A DNA stretch of 64,000 nucleotides from Streptomyces sp. HmicA12 (GCF_000373565.1 NZ_KB891818.1:1-64000); one strand, 5' to 3'; shown: positions 8,798-16,575, numbered from the stretch's first letter. Numbers and translations: made by a program. Notes: generated by a model from the sequence alone, not told the origin.

Positions 8798-9166
8798 TCA
8801 GACGGGGCAGGTGCCGCTGCCGACCAGCACGGTGACGGAGGACACCGTGAACGGCCCTTCGACGATCTGCCCCGGAGGCACCGTGACCGACGACAGCGAG
8901 TGGCCGCCCGTCTTGGCGCAGTACGTCAGGGTCGTGTCGTTGTTGATGCTCACGACCTCGGTGGCGCGGGCGAAGGTGTAGTCCTGCCCCTCGACGACCT
9001 CCACCTCCTGGTTGTAGATGTCGTTCGTGTAGATGCAGACGGAACCGGTGATGTGGCAGCTGATGCTGTCGGCGTCGCTGGCGCCGGCCGCACCCGTACC
9101 GAACGCGGCCATCGCGGTCATGGTGGCGCCGACCAGAACTGCGCGCATAGCGTGGTGTCGCAACAT
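8798..9166 (-). CDS. Small secreted cysteine-containing protein (122 aa)
   Basis: Not a family I recognise. The first about 29 residues form a signal peptide (MLRHHAMRAVLVGATMTAMA, then AAFGTGAAGASD). The mature part is about 93 residues, with four cysteines (SCHITGSVC, TYC, SGTC) that could make two disulfides, and is otherwise strand-rich with many Thr and Val. The start at 9166 has an AGGGGAT ribosome site; an internal Met seven codons in is the alternative. It is monocistronic, between a bidirectional terminator and a promoter whose repeats and -10 box match those of the secreted protease operon 3 kb away, so the two are probably expressed together. A secreted inhibitor or structural role is possible but unsupported. 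Confidence 0.7.
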   Translation of the reverse strand: MLRHHAMRAVLVGATMTAMAAFGTGAAGASDADSISCHITGSVCIYTNDIYNQEVEVVEGQDYTFARATEVVSINNDTTLTYCAKTGGHSLSSVTVPPGQIVEGPFTVSSVTVLVGSGTCPV

Positions 9167-9262
9167 GGTTGATCCCCTGCGTAGTTGGGCACGGCTCGTG
9201 GCCGTGGCAGACCGAATCCCGCTGGAAGAAGGGCTGTTGACCTCGATCAGCGAGCAACTCGG

Positions 9263-9296
9263 ACGCTAGGCAGGCCCAATTACTGAGGCGTTACAG
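9263..9296 (-). promoter_or_regulatory. Putative SARP-type promoter of the small secreted protein
   Basis: On the minus strand, CTGTAAC (9296-9290) and CAGTAAT (9285-9279) are 11 bp apart and lead to TAGCGT (9268-9263). The arrangement is superimposable on 6123-6156: CTAGCGT is conserved, a 9-base linker of different sequence separates it from the repeats, and TTACTGAGG is identical (plus-strand reading). The distal repeat overlaps the stop codon of the urea transporter gene. Confidence 0.6.
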
Positions 9297-10268
9297 GTCG
9301 CCCGCGGCCGACGCCGTCAGCCGCGGAAACGACCGCGCCGCCGCCAGGAACACCAGCGTCGTCAGCACGAACGGCCAGGTGAAGGTCGTCGCCCCGAACG
9401 CCGGTGCCACGGCCGCCGCCACCACCGCCCCGGCCAGCGCGTACGGCAGGGTCCGTCGGCCGGCCGGCAGGAACACCCCGCACAGCGCGAGGGCGACGAG
9501 GACGCCGTTGTAGCCGGCGATGCCGTCGGCGAGGCGGGCCGCGGGCATCCCGAGCGCCCACGCCGTTGCCATCGCCGCGGCGTTCCCGAGGCAGGCCACC
9601 CCGGCCACGCGGACCCCCGCCACCAGCAGTCCGGCGAGCACGAGCGCGCCCACGTACCACTGCGGCAACAGGAAGATCTGCCCGAACCCGGCGAGGAACC
9701 CCCGCGCTGCGTCACCGAGTTGAAGCGCCGCCGTCGCGTCCGTCACCTGCCGTGCGGTCGGCCCCGCGGGCCTCGCCAGCGTGATCGCGCTCGCCACGGC
9801 GCAGAACGGCAGCGTCAGCGCGGGCAGCCCCCATGTCCCGAACGCCCGCCCCGCCGCCGCGGTCACCACGGTCGCCGCGCCGCAGCCGAGCAGCGCGACG
9901 AGCATCGTCGACACCCGGGTGCCACCCAGCAGCACCGCGCAACTCACGCCGACGAGGCAGGAGTTGAAGCCCTCCATGCCCTGGGCGAGCCGCTCCTTCT
10001 CCACGCCGAGCAGCCACGCGCCCGCCGTACCGAGGGCGGCGCCGCCGATGCCGTAGAGCCCGTAACTCCATCCGGCGGCGAACAGCGCGGCGGAGAACAG
10101 CAGGCCCGTCAGCGCGCGGGGCAGGAAGGTCACCTGCCCCATGCCGCGGAGGACGCGCAATCCGAACTGTCTGCAATCCGCTGCCCAACCATGCCCTATT
10201 TCGGGGGCAATTGAGGTACCTGCCATCTGCGCCATCCGCCGCTCCCGCGTTACGAGGATGTTTCCCAA
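9291..10268 (-). CDS. Urea transporter (UT family), 325 aa
   Basis: Integral membrane urea channel. The two internally repeated halves typical of the UT family are visible, each with an amphipathic pore motif: GMEGFNSCLVGVSCAVLL near residue 108 and GIAGYNGVLVALALCGVF near 253. LPFCAVASA and the FGQIFLLPQWYVGALVLAG stretch also fit. About ten hydrophobic segments are present and the length is normal for bacterial members. The first Met (10268) and an internal Met at 10235 are both possible starts. No urease genes are in the window, so it may serve a distant urease. Its last codons overlap a regulatory repeat used by the downstream gene. Confidence 0.82.
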   Translation of the reverse strand: MGNILVTRERRMAQMAGTSIAPEIGHGWAADCRQFGLRVLRGMGQVTFLPRALTGLLFSAALFAAGWSYGLYGIGGAALGTAGAWLLGVEKERLAQGMEGFNSCLVGVSCAVLLGGTRVSTMLVALLGCGAATVVTAAAGRAFGTWGLPALTLPFCAVASAITLARPAGPTARQVTDATAALQLGDAARGFLAGFGQIFLLPQWYVGALVLAGLLVAGVRVAGVACLGNAAAMATAWALGMPAARLADGIAGYNGVLVALALCGVFLPAGRRTLPYALAGAVVAAAVAPAFGATTFTWPFVLTTLVFLAAARSFPRLTASAAGDL

Positions 10269-10334
10269 CCCGGTAGATGGACTGTACAGGTACTAGTCGG
10301 GCGCGGCGTCGGGTACCGGCCGGTTGAGGCTGGT

Positions 10335-10437
10335 CGCGCGGTTCCCCGCGCTCCTGAGGCGAGCGCTGAGGCGAGCTGCGCTCGCCCGGGAGGAAGCTGC
10401 GCGCAGCGCATGCTTCAGGGGCGCGGGGAACTGCGCG
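10335..10437. repeat. Dispersed inverted repeat, copy A
   Basis: A GCGCGGTTCCCCGCG arm at about 10336-10350 faces its near-complement GCGCGGGGAACTGCGCG at 10421-10437. Between them is an inner inverted pair (GGCGAGC ... GCTCGCC) and GCTGCGCGCAGCGCATGC. Related copies lie at 37701, 41651 and 43124. The copy fills most of the 235-base gap upstream of the urea transporter; I see no gene in that gap. Confidence 0.75.
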
Positions 10438-10503
10438 ATCGGCCGCGACGAAAGCCGCACCCGCCCACCCGACCGACACCCGGCAGACGAGCGGGCGGCC
10501 CGT

Positions 10504-11211
10504 TCAAGAGGCGACCCGCACCCCCAACTCGGCCTCCAGGAACGCCGCCCCGGCCCCGGTCACCCGAACCGCCCGCTCGGACCCGATTCGCTCGACCCAG
10601 CCGGAGGCCAGCGCGTGGTGGCACAGCGCCGCACCGGCCACCCCGGCCAGGTGCTGGCGCCGCTCCGTCCAGTCCAGGCACCCCCGCACCAGCGGCCGCC
10701 GCCCCTTGGTGTCGAGCTCCACCCCGACGGCGCGGAACCACGCCACCCCCGCCTCGGTCAGCGCGAACCCGGTGTCGACCCGCAACAGCCCGCGCGCCGC
10801 CATCCCGTCGGTCACCGCGATCCCGAGCCGCCCCGCGAGATGGTCGTAACAGGTGCGCCCGCGCGCCATCGCGTCCCGCGCCGACACGGCCCGCAGCGTC
10901 CGGGGCGGGGCCGCGTCGTCCGGCGTGACGTACGCGGCGAGGTCCTCCACGAGCTGCGCCACCTGCGCGTCGGCGAGCCGGACGTACCGGTGCCGCCCCT
11001 GCCGCTCCTGTGCGAGCAGCCCGCCCGCGACCAGCTTCCCGAGATGCTCGCTGGCGGTGGACGCGGCGACACCGGCGTGCCGGGCCAGCTCGCCCGCCGT
11101 CCAGGCCCGCCCGTCGAGCAGCGCGAGCAGGCAGGCGGCACGGGTCTCGTCGGACACCAGTGAGGCAAGCCCGGCCAGACGCCGGGCGCGGGGATCTCTG
11201 GAAGCGGCCAT
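10504..11211 (-). CDS. ArsR-type winged-helix regulator with C-terminal extension (235 aa)
   Basis: Residues about 12-90 form an ArsR-like winged helix: SDETRAACLLALLDGRAWTAGELARHAG, then the recognition helix in VAASTASEHLGKLVAGGLL and the wing QERQGRHRYVRLAD. The C-terminal 140 residues contain CYDHLAGRLGIAVTDGMAARGLL and LDWTERRQHLAGVAGAALCHH. These are shared by a group of actinobacterial ArsR-like proteins, but no known ligand goes with them. Clustered metal-binding cysteines of SmtB/ArsR metal sensors are absent, so metal sensing is unlikely. The gene is monocistronic beside a TetR gene, and its target is unknown. Confidence 0.8.
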   Translation of the reverse strand: MAASRDPRARRLAGLASLVSDETRAACLLALLDGRAWTAGELARHAGVAASTASEHLGKLVAGGLLAQERQGRHRYVRLADAQVAQLVEDLAAYVTPDDAAPPRTLRAVSARDAMARGRTCYDHLAGRLGIAVTDGMAARGLLRVDTGFALTEAGVAWFRAVGVELDTKGRRPLVRGCLDWTERRQHLAGVAGAALCHHALASGWVERIGSERAVRVTGAGAAFLEAELGVRVAS

Positions 11212-11254
11212 GGCACCAGCATGCGCCCGGCACGCTTCGGCGGGCGCCGAAGCG

Positions 11255-11914
11255 TCAGCGGGTGGCCGCCACCACGTGCTCGTACTGCGTCGAGAGGCCG
11301 TCGAGCAGCGCCGTGAGCCCGGTCTCGAAGGCCCGGTCGTCGATCAGTTCCTGCCGGTCGGCGAGGAGGTGCGCCTGCCCGAGGTGCGGATAGTCGGCGG
11401 GGTCGTACGCGTCCTGGTCGTCCACGAAGCCGCCGGCGAACGACCCGAGCGCCGACCCCATCACGAAGTACCGCATGAGCGCGCCGATGGACGTGGCCTG
11501 CGCCGGCGGCCACCCGGCGTCCACCATCGCCCCGAACACGGCGTCGGCCAGGCGCAGACCCGCGGGCCGGCGGCCGGGCCCCCGGGCCAGCACGGGAACG
11601 ATGTTCGGGTGCTCGCGCAGCGCCGCCCGGTAGGAGACGGCCCAGTCGTGCAGCGCCGCCCGCCAGTCCCACTCGGCGCCGTCCTGAGGGGCGTCGAACA
11701 TCGAGAGGTCCACCTGCGCGCTCACCGAGTCGGCGACGGCCTCCAGGATCTGGTCCTTGGTCCTGAAGTGGTTGTAGAGGGACGGACCGCTCACCCCGAG
11801 CTCGGCCGCGAGCCGCCGCGTCGAGACGGCGGCGAGGCCCTCCGCGTCGACGAGGGTGCGTGCCGCGTCGACGATGCGGTCTCTGCTGAGGAGGGGCTTG
11901 CGCGGTCGGGCCAT
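11255..11914 (-). CDS. TetR-family repressor (219 aa)
   Basis: The N-terminal HTH is clear: RDRIVDAARTLVDAEGLAAV, then RRLAAELGVSGPSLYNHFRTKDQILEAV. The rest is a helical ligand domain of the TetR C-terminal type common beside acyl-CoA genes. I use ATG 11914 (MARPRKPLL); an in-frame ATG at 11941 would abut the operator. The gene is divergent from the acyl-CoA dehydrogenase at 12000, with a palindrome at 11942-11960 between them, so it probably represses itself and that gene. The similar palindrome before the aldehyde dehydrogenase operon suggests a second target. The ligand is likely an acyl-CoA or free acid (inference). Confidence 0.85.
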   Translation of the reverse strand: MARPRKPLLSRDRIVDAARTLVDAEGLAAVSTRRLAAELGVSGPSLYNHFRTKDQILEAVADSVSAQVDLSMFDAPQDGAEWDWRAALHDWAVSYRAALREHPNIVPVLARGPGRRPAGLRLADAVFGAMVDAGWPPAQATSIGALMRYFVMGSALGSFAGGFVDDQDAYDPADYPHLGQAHLLADRQELIDDRAFETGLTALLDGLSTQYEHVVAATR

Positions 11915-11941
11915 GGCGCACATAGTAGGGCTGTCAGCCAT

Positions 11942-11960
11942 AAACTAGCAGTGCTAATTT
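11942..11960. promoter_or_regulatory. Palindromic TetR operator between tetR and acyl-CoA dehydrogenase
   Basis: AAACTAGCAGTGCTAATTT has arms AAACTAGC and GCTAATTT that match at 7 of 8 positions. It lies in the 85-base divergent promoter region between the TetR and acyl-CoA dehydrogenase genes. The second copy is at 6186-6204. Confidence 0.7.
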
Positions 11961-11999
11961 AAAGAAGAAGCCTGCGGCACGTCCCTGGGAGAGTCGTCC

Positions 12000-13157
12000 A
12001 TGAACCTGGAGCTGAACGAGGAGCAGACGGCCGTCCGTCAGCTCGCCAAGGACTTCGTGGACCGCGAGATCGCGCCGCACGTGGTGGCGTGGGACCGCGC
12101 GGAGGAAGTGGACCGCTCGATCGTGAAGAAGCTCGGCGAGGTCGGCTTCCTGGGGCTGACGATCGACGAGCGGTACGGCGGATCCGGCGGCGACCACCTC
12201 GCGTACTGCCTGGTGACGGAGGAGCTGGGCCGGGGCGACTCCTCCGTGCGCGGCATCGTCTCCGTCTCCCTCGGCCTGGTCACCAAGCCGATCCAGCAGT
12301 GGGCGAACGAGGAGCAGAAGCGGTACTGGCTGCCGAGGCTGACCGCCGGCGAGGCCCTCGGCTGCTTCGCCCTCACCGAGCCGGGACACGGCTCCAACCC
12401 CGCCGAGCTCCAGACGCGGGCCGTGCGCGACGACGCCACCGGCGACTACGTCGTCAACGGCACCAAGGTCTTCATCACCAACGGCACCTGGGCCGACGTC
12501 GTCCTGCTCTTCGCCCGCACCAACGACGCCCCGGGCCACAAGGGCATCTCCGCCTTCCTGGTCCCCGCCGACACCCCGGGCCTGACCCGCAACACCATCC
12601 ACGGCAAGCTCGGCCTGCGCGGCCAGGCCACCGCCGAGCTGGTCTTCGAGGACGTCCGCGTCCCGGCCTCCGCGATGATGGGCCCCGAGGGCAAGGGCTT
12701 CTCCGTCGCCATGTCCGCCCTCGCCAAGGGCCGCATGTCGGTCGCCGCGGGCTGCGTCGGCATCGCCCAGGCCGCGCTCGACGCCGCTGTCGGCTACGCC
12801 AAGGAGCGCGAGCAGTTCGGCAAGCCCATCGCCTCGTACCAGCTGGTGCAGGAGATGATCTCCGACATCGCGCTCGACGTGGACGCCGCCCGCCTGCTGA
12901 CCTGGCGCGTCGCCGACCTGATCGAGCGCGGCGAGGACTTCACGGTCGCCGCCTCCAAGGCCAAGCTGTTCGCCTCCGAGGCCGCCGTGCGCTGCGCCAA
13001 CAACGCCCTCCAGGTCTTCGGCGGCTACGGCTACATCGACGAGTACCCGGTCGGCAAGCTGCTGCGCGACGCCCGCGTCATGACCCTCTACGAGGGCACC
13101 AGCCAGATCCAGAAGCTCATCATCGGCCGCGCGCTCACGGGGGTCTCGGCCTTCTGA
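12000..13157 (+). CDS. Acyl-CoA dehydrogenase (385 aa)
   Basis: FAD-dependent enzyme for the first step of beta-oxidation or branched-acid catabolism. FAD/substrate motifs are visible: CFALTEPGHGSNPAELQT near residue 120, the beta-domain VFITNGTWAD near 156, REQFGKPI near 270, and LQVFGGYGYIDEYPVGKLLRDARV near 340. The catalytic base is Glu365 (TLYEGTSQIQ). Length and layout match short/branched-chain family members. The start at 12000 is preceded by a GGGAG ribosome site. It is controlled, by position, by the divergent TetR through the palindrome at 11942-11960. A hairpin at 13175-13206 closes the unit. Confidence 0.94.
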   Translation: MNLELNEEQTAVRQLAKDFVDREIAPHVVAWDRAEEVDRSIVKKLGEVGFLGLTIDERYGGSGGDHLAYCLVTEELGRGDSSVRGIVSVSLGLVTKPIQQWANEEQKRYWLPRLTAGEALGCFALTEPGHGSNPAELQTRAVRDDATGDYVVNGTKVFITNGTWADVVLLFARTNDAPGHKGISAFLVPADTPGLTRNTIHGKLGLRGQATAELVFEDVRVPASAMMGPEGKGFSVAMSALAKGRMSVAAGCVGIAQAALDAAVGYAKEREQFGKPIASYQLVQEMISDIALDVDAARLLTWRVADLIERGEDFTVAASKAKLFASEAAVRCANNALQVFGGYGYIDEYPVGKLLRDARVMTLYEGTSQIQKLIIGRALTGVSAF

Positions 13158-13174
13158 GTACGTAGATGAGTACC

Positions 13175-13206
13175 GGAGCGGATAGAGCGCGGGCTCTGTC
13201 CGCTCC
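13175..13206 (+). terminator. Terminator of the acyl-CoA dehydrogenase gene
   Basis: GGAGCGGATAGAGC (13175-13188) pairs with GCTCTGTCCGCTCC (13193-13206), with one G-T wobble and a GCGG tetraloop. It starts 17 bases after the stop codon. Confidence 0.7.
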
Positions 13207-13218
13207 ATGCTGTGCGGC

Positions 13219-13509
13219 ATGAGTGAGACACCGGTCAAGCAGCAGAACACCGCGGCCTACTACGCACAGGCCATCGCGTCCTTCGCCGTCGCGCTCTCCG
13301 CCGTCGCCATCGGGATCTACAGCCTCGACGCGAGCGGCTGGATCAGGGCCTTCATGGCCATCTCCGTCCTCTACCTGACGACGTCGGCGTTCACCCTCGC
13401 CAAGGTGATCCGCGACCGCCAGGAGGCGGACCAGATCGTCAGCCGCGTCGACAAGGCCCGCATCGACAAGATCCTCGCGGAACACGACCCGTTCAAGCCG
13501 GTGGTCTAG
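13219..13509 (+). CDS. YiaA/YiaB-type small inner membrane protein (96 aa)
   Basis: Two transmembrane segments are visible: AQAIASFAVALSAVAIGIYSL, then WIRAFMAISVLYLTTSAFTL. A charged C-terminal tail follows (AKVIRDRQEADQIVSRVDKA). The pattern and the N-terminal NTAAYYAQAIASFAVA match the YiaA/YiaB family, whose function is unknown. I chose ATG 13219 (MSETPVKQQ) because the upstream in-frame ATG at 13207 lies against the preceding terminator hairpin. No operon partner. Confidence 0.8.
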   Translation: MSETPVKQQNTAAYYAQAIASFAVALSAVAIGIYSLDASGWIRAFMAISVLYLTTSAFTLAKVIRDRQEADQIVSRVDKARIDKILAEHDPFKPVV

Positions 13510-13536
13510 GCGCTGCAAGCGGGATGCGGACGTGAC

Positions 13537-13551
13537 CTAAGCGCTCGCTCA
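13537..13551. promoter_or_regulatory. Putative TetR operator, copy 1
   Basis: CTAAGCGCTCGCTCA lies 52 bases before the TetR start. It contains the imperfect palindrome TAAGCG-CT-CGCTCA and matches 14 of 15 bases of the site at 14766-14780, upstream of the MaoC gene that the same TetR flanks. Confidence 0.65.
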
Positions 13552-13603
13552 CCCCGAGAGGTATGGTGAGGCCCAGCCCCACCGACAGGATGCGAGCGGA
13601 GCG

Positions 13604-14251
13604 ATGACGCACGACGAACGGGTCGAGGACCAGCAGGCCGAAGACATCGACGAGATGCCCTGGGCCGAGGTCACCCCCGACGCGGCCCGGCGCCTGCTCG
13701 TGGCCGCGGTGGAGGCGTTCGCCGCGCGCGGCTACCACGCCACCACGACCCGGGACATCGCGAGCCGCGCCGGCATGAGCCCGGCCGCGCTCTACATCCA
13801 CTACAAGACCAAGGAGGAGCTTCTCCTCCGCATCAGCCGCATCGGCCACGAGAAGGCGCTGACGATCCTGCGTCGCGCGGTCGACGGCGAGGGCACGGCC
13901 GCCGAGCGCCTCGCGGAGGCCGTGCGCTCCTTCGTCCGCTGGCACGCGGGCCACCACACCACCGCGCGCGTCGTCCAGTACGAGCTGGAGTCGCTCGGCG
14001 ACGAGCACCGCCCCGAGATCCTGGCGCTGCGGCGGCAGAGCGACGCCGCCGTGCGCGAGATCATCAACGACGGCGTGAAGGCGGGGGAGTTCAGCGTCGA
14101 CGACGTGCCGGGCACGACCGTCGCGGTGCTCTCCCTCTGCATCGACGTGGCCCGCTGGTTCAACGCGGAGGGCCGCCGCACGCCCGACGAGGTCGGCGCG
14201 CTCTACGCCGACCTCGTGCTCAGGATGGTGGGAGCGGACTCCCGGGGCTGA
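13604..14251 (+). CDS. TetR-family repressor (215 aa)
   Basis: A 30-residue acidic leader precedes the HTH. The HTH reads RRLLVAAVEAFAARGYHATTTRDIASRAGMSPAALYIHYKTKEELL. The C-terminal domain (SFVRWHAGHHTTARVVQYELESLGDEHRPEILALRR) is of the type found in fatty-acid and cholesterol-type acyl-CoA regulators of actinobacteria. It is convergent with the MaoC gene 26 bases away. The same 15-bp site is found upstream of this gene and upstream of maoC, so self-repression plus repression of maoC is likely (inference). The ligand is probably an acyl-CoA. Confidence 0.87.
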   Translation: MTHDERVEDQQAEDIDEMPWAEVTPDAARRLLVAAVEAFAARGYHATTTRDIASRAGMSPAALYIHYKTKEELLLRISRIGHEKALTILRRAVDGEGTAAERLAEAVRSFVRWHAGHHTTARVVQYELESLGDEHRPEILALRRQSDAAVREIINDGVKAGEFSVDDVPGTTVAVLSLCIDVARWFNAEGRRTPDEVGALYADLVLRMVGADSRG

Positions 14252-14277
14252 GACCCGTCAGGGTCCTTCAGGGCCCG

Positions 14278-14739
14278 TCAGAGGTAGTAGCGCGACACCG
14301 ACTCGGCGACGCAGACCGGCTTGTCGCCGCCGTCCCGCTCGACCGTGAACGCCACGGTGACCTGTACGCCACCCGCCACGTCGTCCACGGACGTGATCTT
14401 CGCGGTGGCGCGCAGCCGGGAGCCGACCGGGACGGGCGCGGGGAAACGCACCTTGTTCGTCCCGTAGTTGACGCCCATCTTCACACCCTCGACCGCGAGC
14501 AGCTGCGGGCCGAACAGCGGCAGCAGCGACAGCGTCAGGTAACCGTGCGCGATGGTTGTGCCGAACGGCCCTTCCTTGGCCCGCTCGGGGTCCACGTGGA
14601 TCCACTGGTGGTCGCCGGTGGCCTCGGCGAACCGGTCGATCCGGCTCTGCTCGATCTCGACCCAGTCGCTGTGGCCGAGCTGCTCGCCGGCGGCTGCCTT
14701 CAGTTCGTCGACGTTCTTGAAAACCCGCGGCTCCGCCAT
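14278..14739 (-). CDS. MaoC-like hotdog enoyl-CoA hydratase (153 aa)
   Basis: Single-hotdog protein of the MaoC dehydratase family, expected to hydrate a trans-2-enoyl-CoA to the (R)-3-hydroxyacyl-CoA. The hydratase-2 style active-site loop is present: RFAEATGDHQWIHVDPERA, with Asp and His, then GPFGTTIAHGYLTLSLLP. ATG 14739 is chosen because GGTGGAGGTTGTGAAG lies directly before it; the frame stays open to 14784, but that would start inside the operator. It is monocistronic, with a shared TetR operator at 14766-14780. The substrate chain length cannot be read. Confidence 0.88.
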   Translation of the reverse strand: MAEPRVFKNVDELKAAAGEQLGHSDWVEIEQSRIDRFAEATGDHQWIHVDPERAKEGPFGTTIAHGYLTLSLLPLFGPQLLAVEGVKMGVNYGTNKVRFPAPVPVGSRLRATAKITSVDDVAGGVQVTVAFTVERDGGDKPVCVAESVSRYYL

Positions 14740-14765
14740 CTTCACAACCTCCACCATTGGAATGT

Positions 14766-14780
14766 CTAAGCGCTTGCTCA
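14766..14780. promoter_or_regulatory. Putative TetR operator, copy 2 (maoC promoter)
   Basis: CTAAGCGCTTGCTCA is 14/15 identical to 13537-13551 and sits 27 bases before the maoC start codon, where a bound repressor would block transcription. Confidence 0.65.
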
Positions 14781-14822
14781 GCATGCTAACAACGGAGCGG
14801 CCCGACCACTAGGCTCGACCGG

Positions 14823-15299
14823 GTGCCACAGATCCCGGAGAAGTTCCACGAGCTCACCGTCGGCCAGGTGGCGGCGCGCAGCGGCGCGGCCGTCTCGGCG
14901 CTGCACTTCTACGAGGCCAAGGGCCTGATCACCAGCCGTCGCACCGCCGGCAACCAGCGCCGCTACTGCCGCGACACCCTGCGCCGCGTCGCCTTCATCC
15001 GGGCCGCTCAGCGCGTCGGCATCCCCCTCGCCACGATCCGCGAGGCGCTCGCCGAACTCCCCGAGGAGCGCACCCCGAACGAGGAGGACTGGGCGCGCCT
15101 CTCGCGGACCTGGCGGTCCGAACTGGACGAGCGCATCAGGCAGCTGGGGCGGCTGCGGGACCACCTCACCGATTGCATCGGCTGCGGCTGCCTCTCCCTG
15201 GACACCTGTGTGCTGTCCAATCCGGACGACGTCTTCGGCGAGCGACTCACGGGCTCGCGTCTGATGGGGGAGCGCCGGGAGCGTCCCGCGGCGTCGTGA
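14823..15299 (+). CDS. soxR: SoxR, redox-sensing MerR-family activator (158 aa)
   Basis: The N-terminal MerR HTH and wing are clear: LTVGQVAARSGAAVSALHFYEAKGLI, then TAGNQRRYCRDTLRRVAFIRAAQ. A dimerisation coil follows. The [2Fe-2S] cluster motif is complete, with Cys118, Cys121, Cys123 and Cys129 (CIGCGCLSLDTC). In Streptomyces, SoxR responds to redox-active small molecules rather than superoxide in general. The start is GTG at 14823. Its last 53 bases overlap, tail to tail, the end of the purine-type permease on the other strand. No SoxR box was recognised in the immediate promoter. Confidence 0.93.
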   Translation: MPQIPEKFHELTVGQVAARSGAAVSALHFYEAKGLITSRRTAGNQRRYCRDTLRRVAFIRAAQRVGIPLATIREALAELPEERTPNEEDWARLSRTWRSELDERIRQLGRLRDHLTDCIGCGCLSLDTCVLSNPDDVFGERLTGSRLMGERRERPAAS

Positions 15300-16575
15300 C
15301 CTTGGGGCCCAGCGCGCGGAAGACGGCGCTGAGCACCACCGCCGCGATCGCCCCGGCCGCGACCCCGCTGCCGAACAGCGTGCGCGCCCAGGAGGGCAGG
15401 TCCGCGTACATCGTCGGCTCCACGATCGGGAGCATGCCGATCACCAGCGCGAGGGCGATGACGACGCTGTCCGTGCCGTGCGAGAGATCGGTACGGGAGA
15501 GCATGCCGAAGCCCATCACGGCGATGACGGCGTAGATGACGAGGCCCGCCGCGCCCACCACCGGCGCGGGGATGGCGGCCAGCACCCGGGTGAGCGGTGT
15601 CAGCAGCCCGCACACGATGAGCAGCACGCCGGCCGCCGCCGTCACGAACCGGCTGCGTACGCGCGTGAGCTGGACGATGCCGATGTTCTCGGCGCTGGTC
15701 ACCATCAGCGACGTACCGAAGACGCCGGAGGCGAGCGAGACCAGTGCGTCGGCGCGGGCGATGCGCGGCACGTCGCGGCCCGGGTCGGGGGCGCGGCCCA
15801 CGGCCTCGCTGTTGAGGACGGTCTGCCCGGTGGCCTCGGCGAGCGAGGCGAGCGCGAAGACGAGCAGCGGAACGGCCGCGAGCAGGTCGAAGTGCGGGGT
15901 CCCGTACGGGAAGAGCTCCGGCAGCGCGAACGTGCCGCCGTGCGCGACCTGGAGCTCGGTGCCGGTGAGGACCGCGAGGAGCGTCCCGCCGGCCAGGCCG
16001 AGCAGCACCGCCATCTGTCGCCACACGCCCCGCAGGACCAGGAAGAACAGTCCGATGACGCCGAGCGTGGCGAAGCCGAGGCCCGGGCCCGAGGCGACCA
16101 TCGGGGCGGTCACCTTGATCATGTTGATGCCGATGAGGACGACCGTCGTGCCCATCACCAGCGGCGGGAAGAGCCGCACCAGACGCCCGTAGAAGGGCAG
16201 GACGCAGAGCAGGAACGCGGCGGCGACGAGGACGGAGCCGGAGGCCGTCGCCGGGCCGTACTCCTGCGCGATCTGCAGGAAGATCGCCACGGCGGCGCCG
16301 CCCGGCAGCATGAGGAACGGGAGCCTGGCCCCGACCCGCAGCGCGCGCACACCGAGCGACTGCAGCAGCGCGCCCACCCCGCACAGCACGAGGGTCGCGC
16401 TCAGCAAGGACGCCGTCTCGCCGGTCGACAGCTTCAGCGTCGTCGCGATGAGGATGACGGAGGAGACGGGCGCGGCCACGCCCGCCAGCACGTGCTGGCA
16501 GGCGAGGGGGACGAGGCGGCGCAGCGGCAGCACCTCGTCGACGGGCTCGACGGGAGGCGCCGTCGTGGCGGTCAC
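15247..16575 (-). CDS. NCS2 xanthine/uracil-type permease (442 aa)
   Basis: Nucleobase:cation symporter of the NCS2 family. It has about 12-14 hydrophobic segments and family motifs ACQHVLAGVAAPVSSVILIA near residue 20, LVMGTTVVLIGINMIKV near 130 and SLAEATGQTVLNSEAVGR near 230. GTG 16575 is the start: it overlaps the TGA of the upstream arylsulfotransferase (GTGA), implying translational coupling. The purine or pyrimidine substrate is not decided. Pairing with an arylsulfotransferase-like gene is unusual; the permease may import an aromatic substrate or product for it (inference). Its C-terminal codons overlap soxR by 53 bases. Confidence 0.87.
   Translation of the reverse strand: MTATTAPPVEPVDEVLPLRRLVPLACQHVLAGVAAPVSSVILIATTLKLSTGETASLLSATLVLCGVGALLQSLGVRALRVGARLPFLMLPGGAAVAIFLQIAQEYGPATASGSVLVAAAFLLCVLPFYGRLVRLFPPLVMGTTVVLIGINMIKVTAPMVASGPGLGFATLGVIGLFFLVLRGVWRQMAVLLGLAGGTLLAVLTGTELQVAHGGTFALPELFPYGTPHFDLLAAVPLLVFALASLAEATGQTVLNSEAVGRAPDPGRDVPRIARADALVSLASGVFGTSLMVTSAENIGIVQLTRVRSRFVTAAAGVLLIVCGLLTPLTRVLAAIPAPVVGAAGLVIYAVIAVMGFGMLSRTDLSHGTDSVVIALALVIGMLPIVEPTMYADLPSWARTLFGSGVAAGAIAAVVLSAVFRALGPKVTTPRDAPGAPPSDASP

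Noticed and set aside
14739..14784. Longer MaoC start at 14784
   Set aside because: It would place the shared operator inside the coding region, and the ATG at 14739 has a strong ribosome site.
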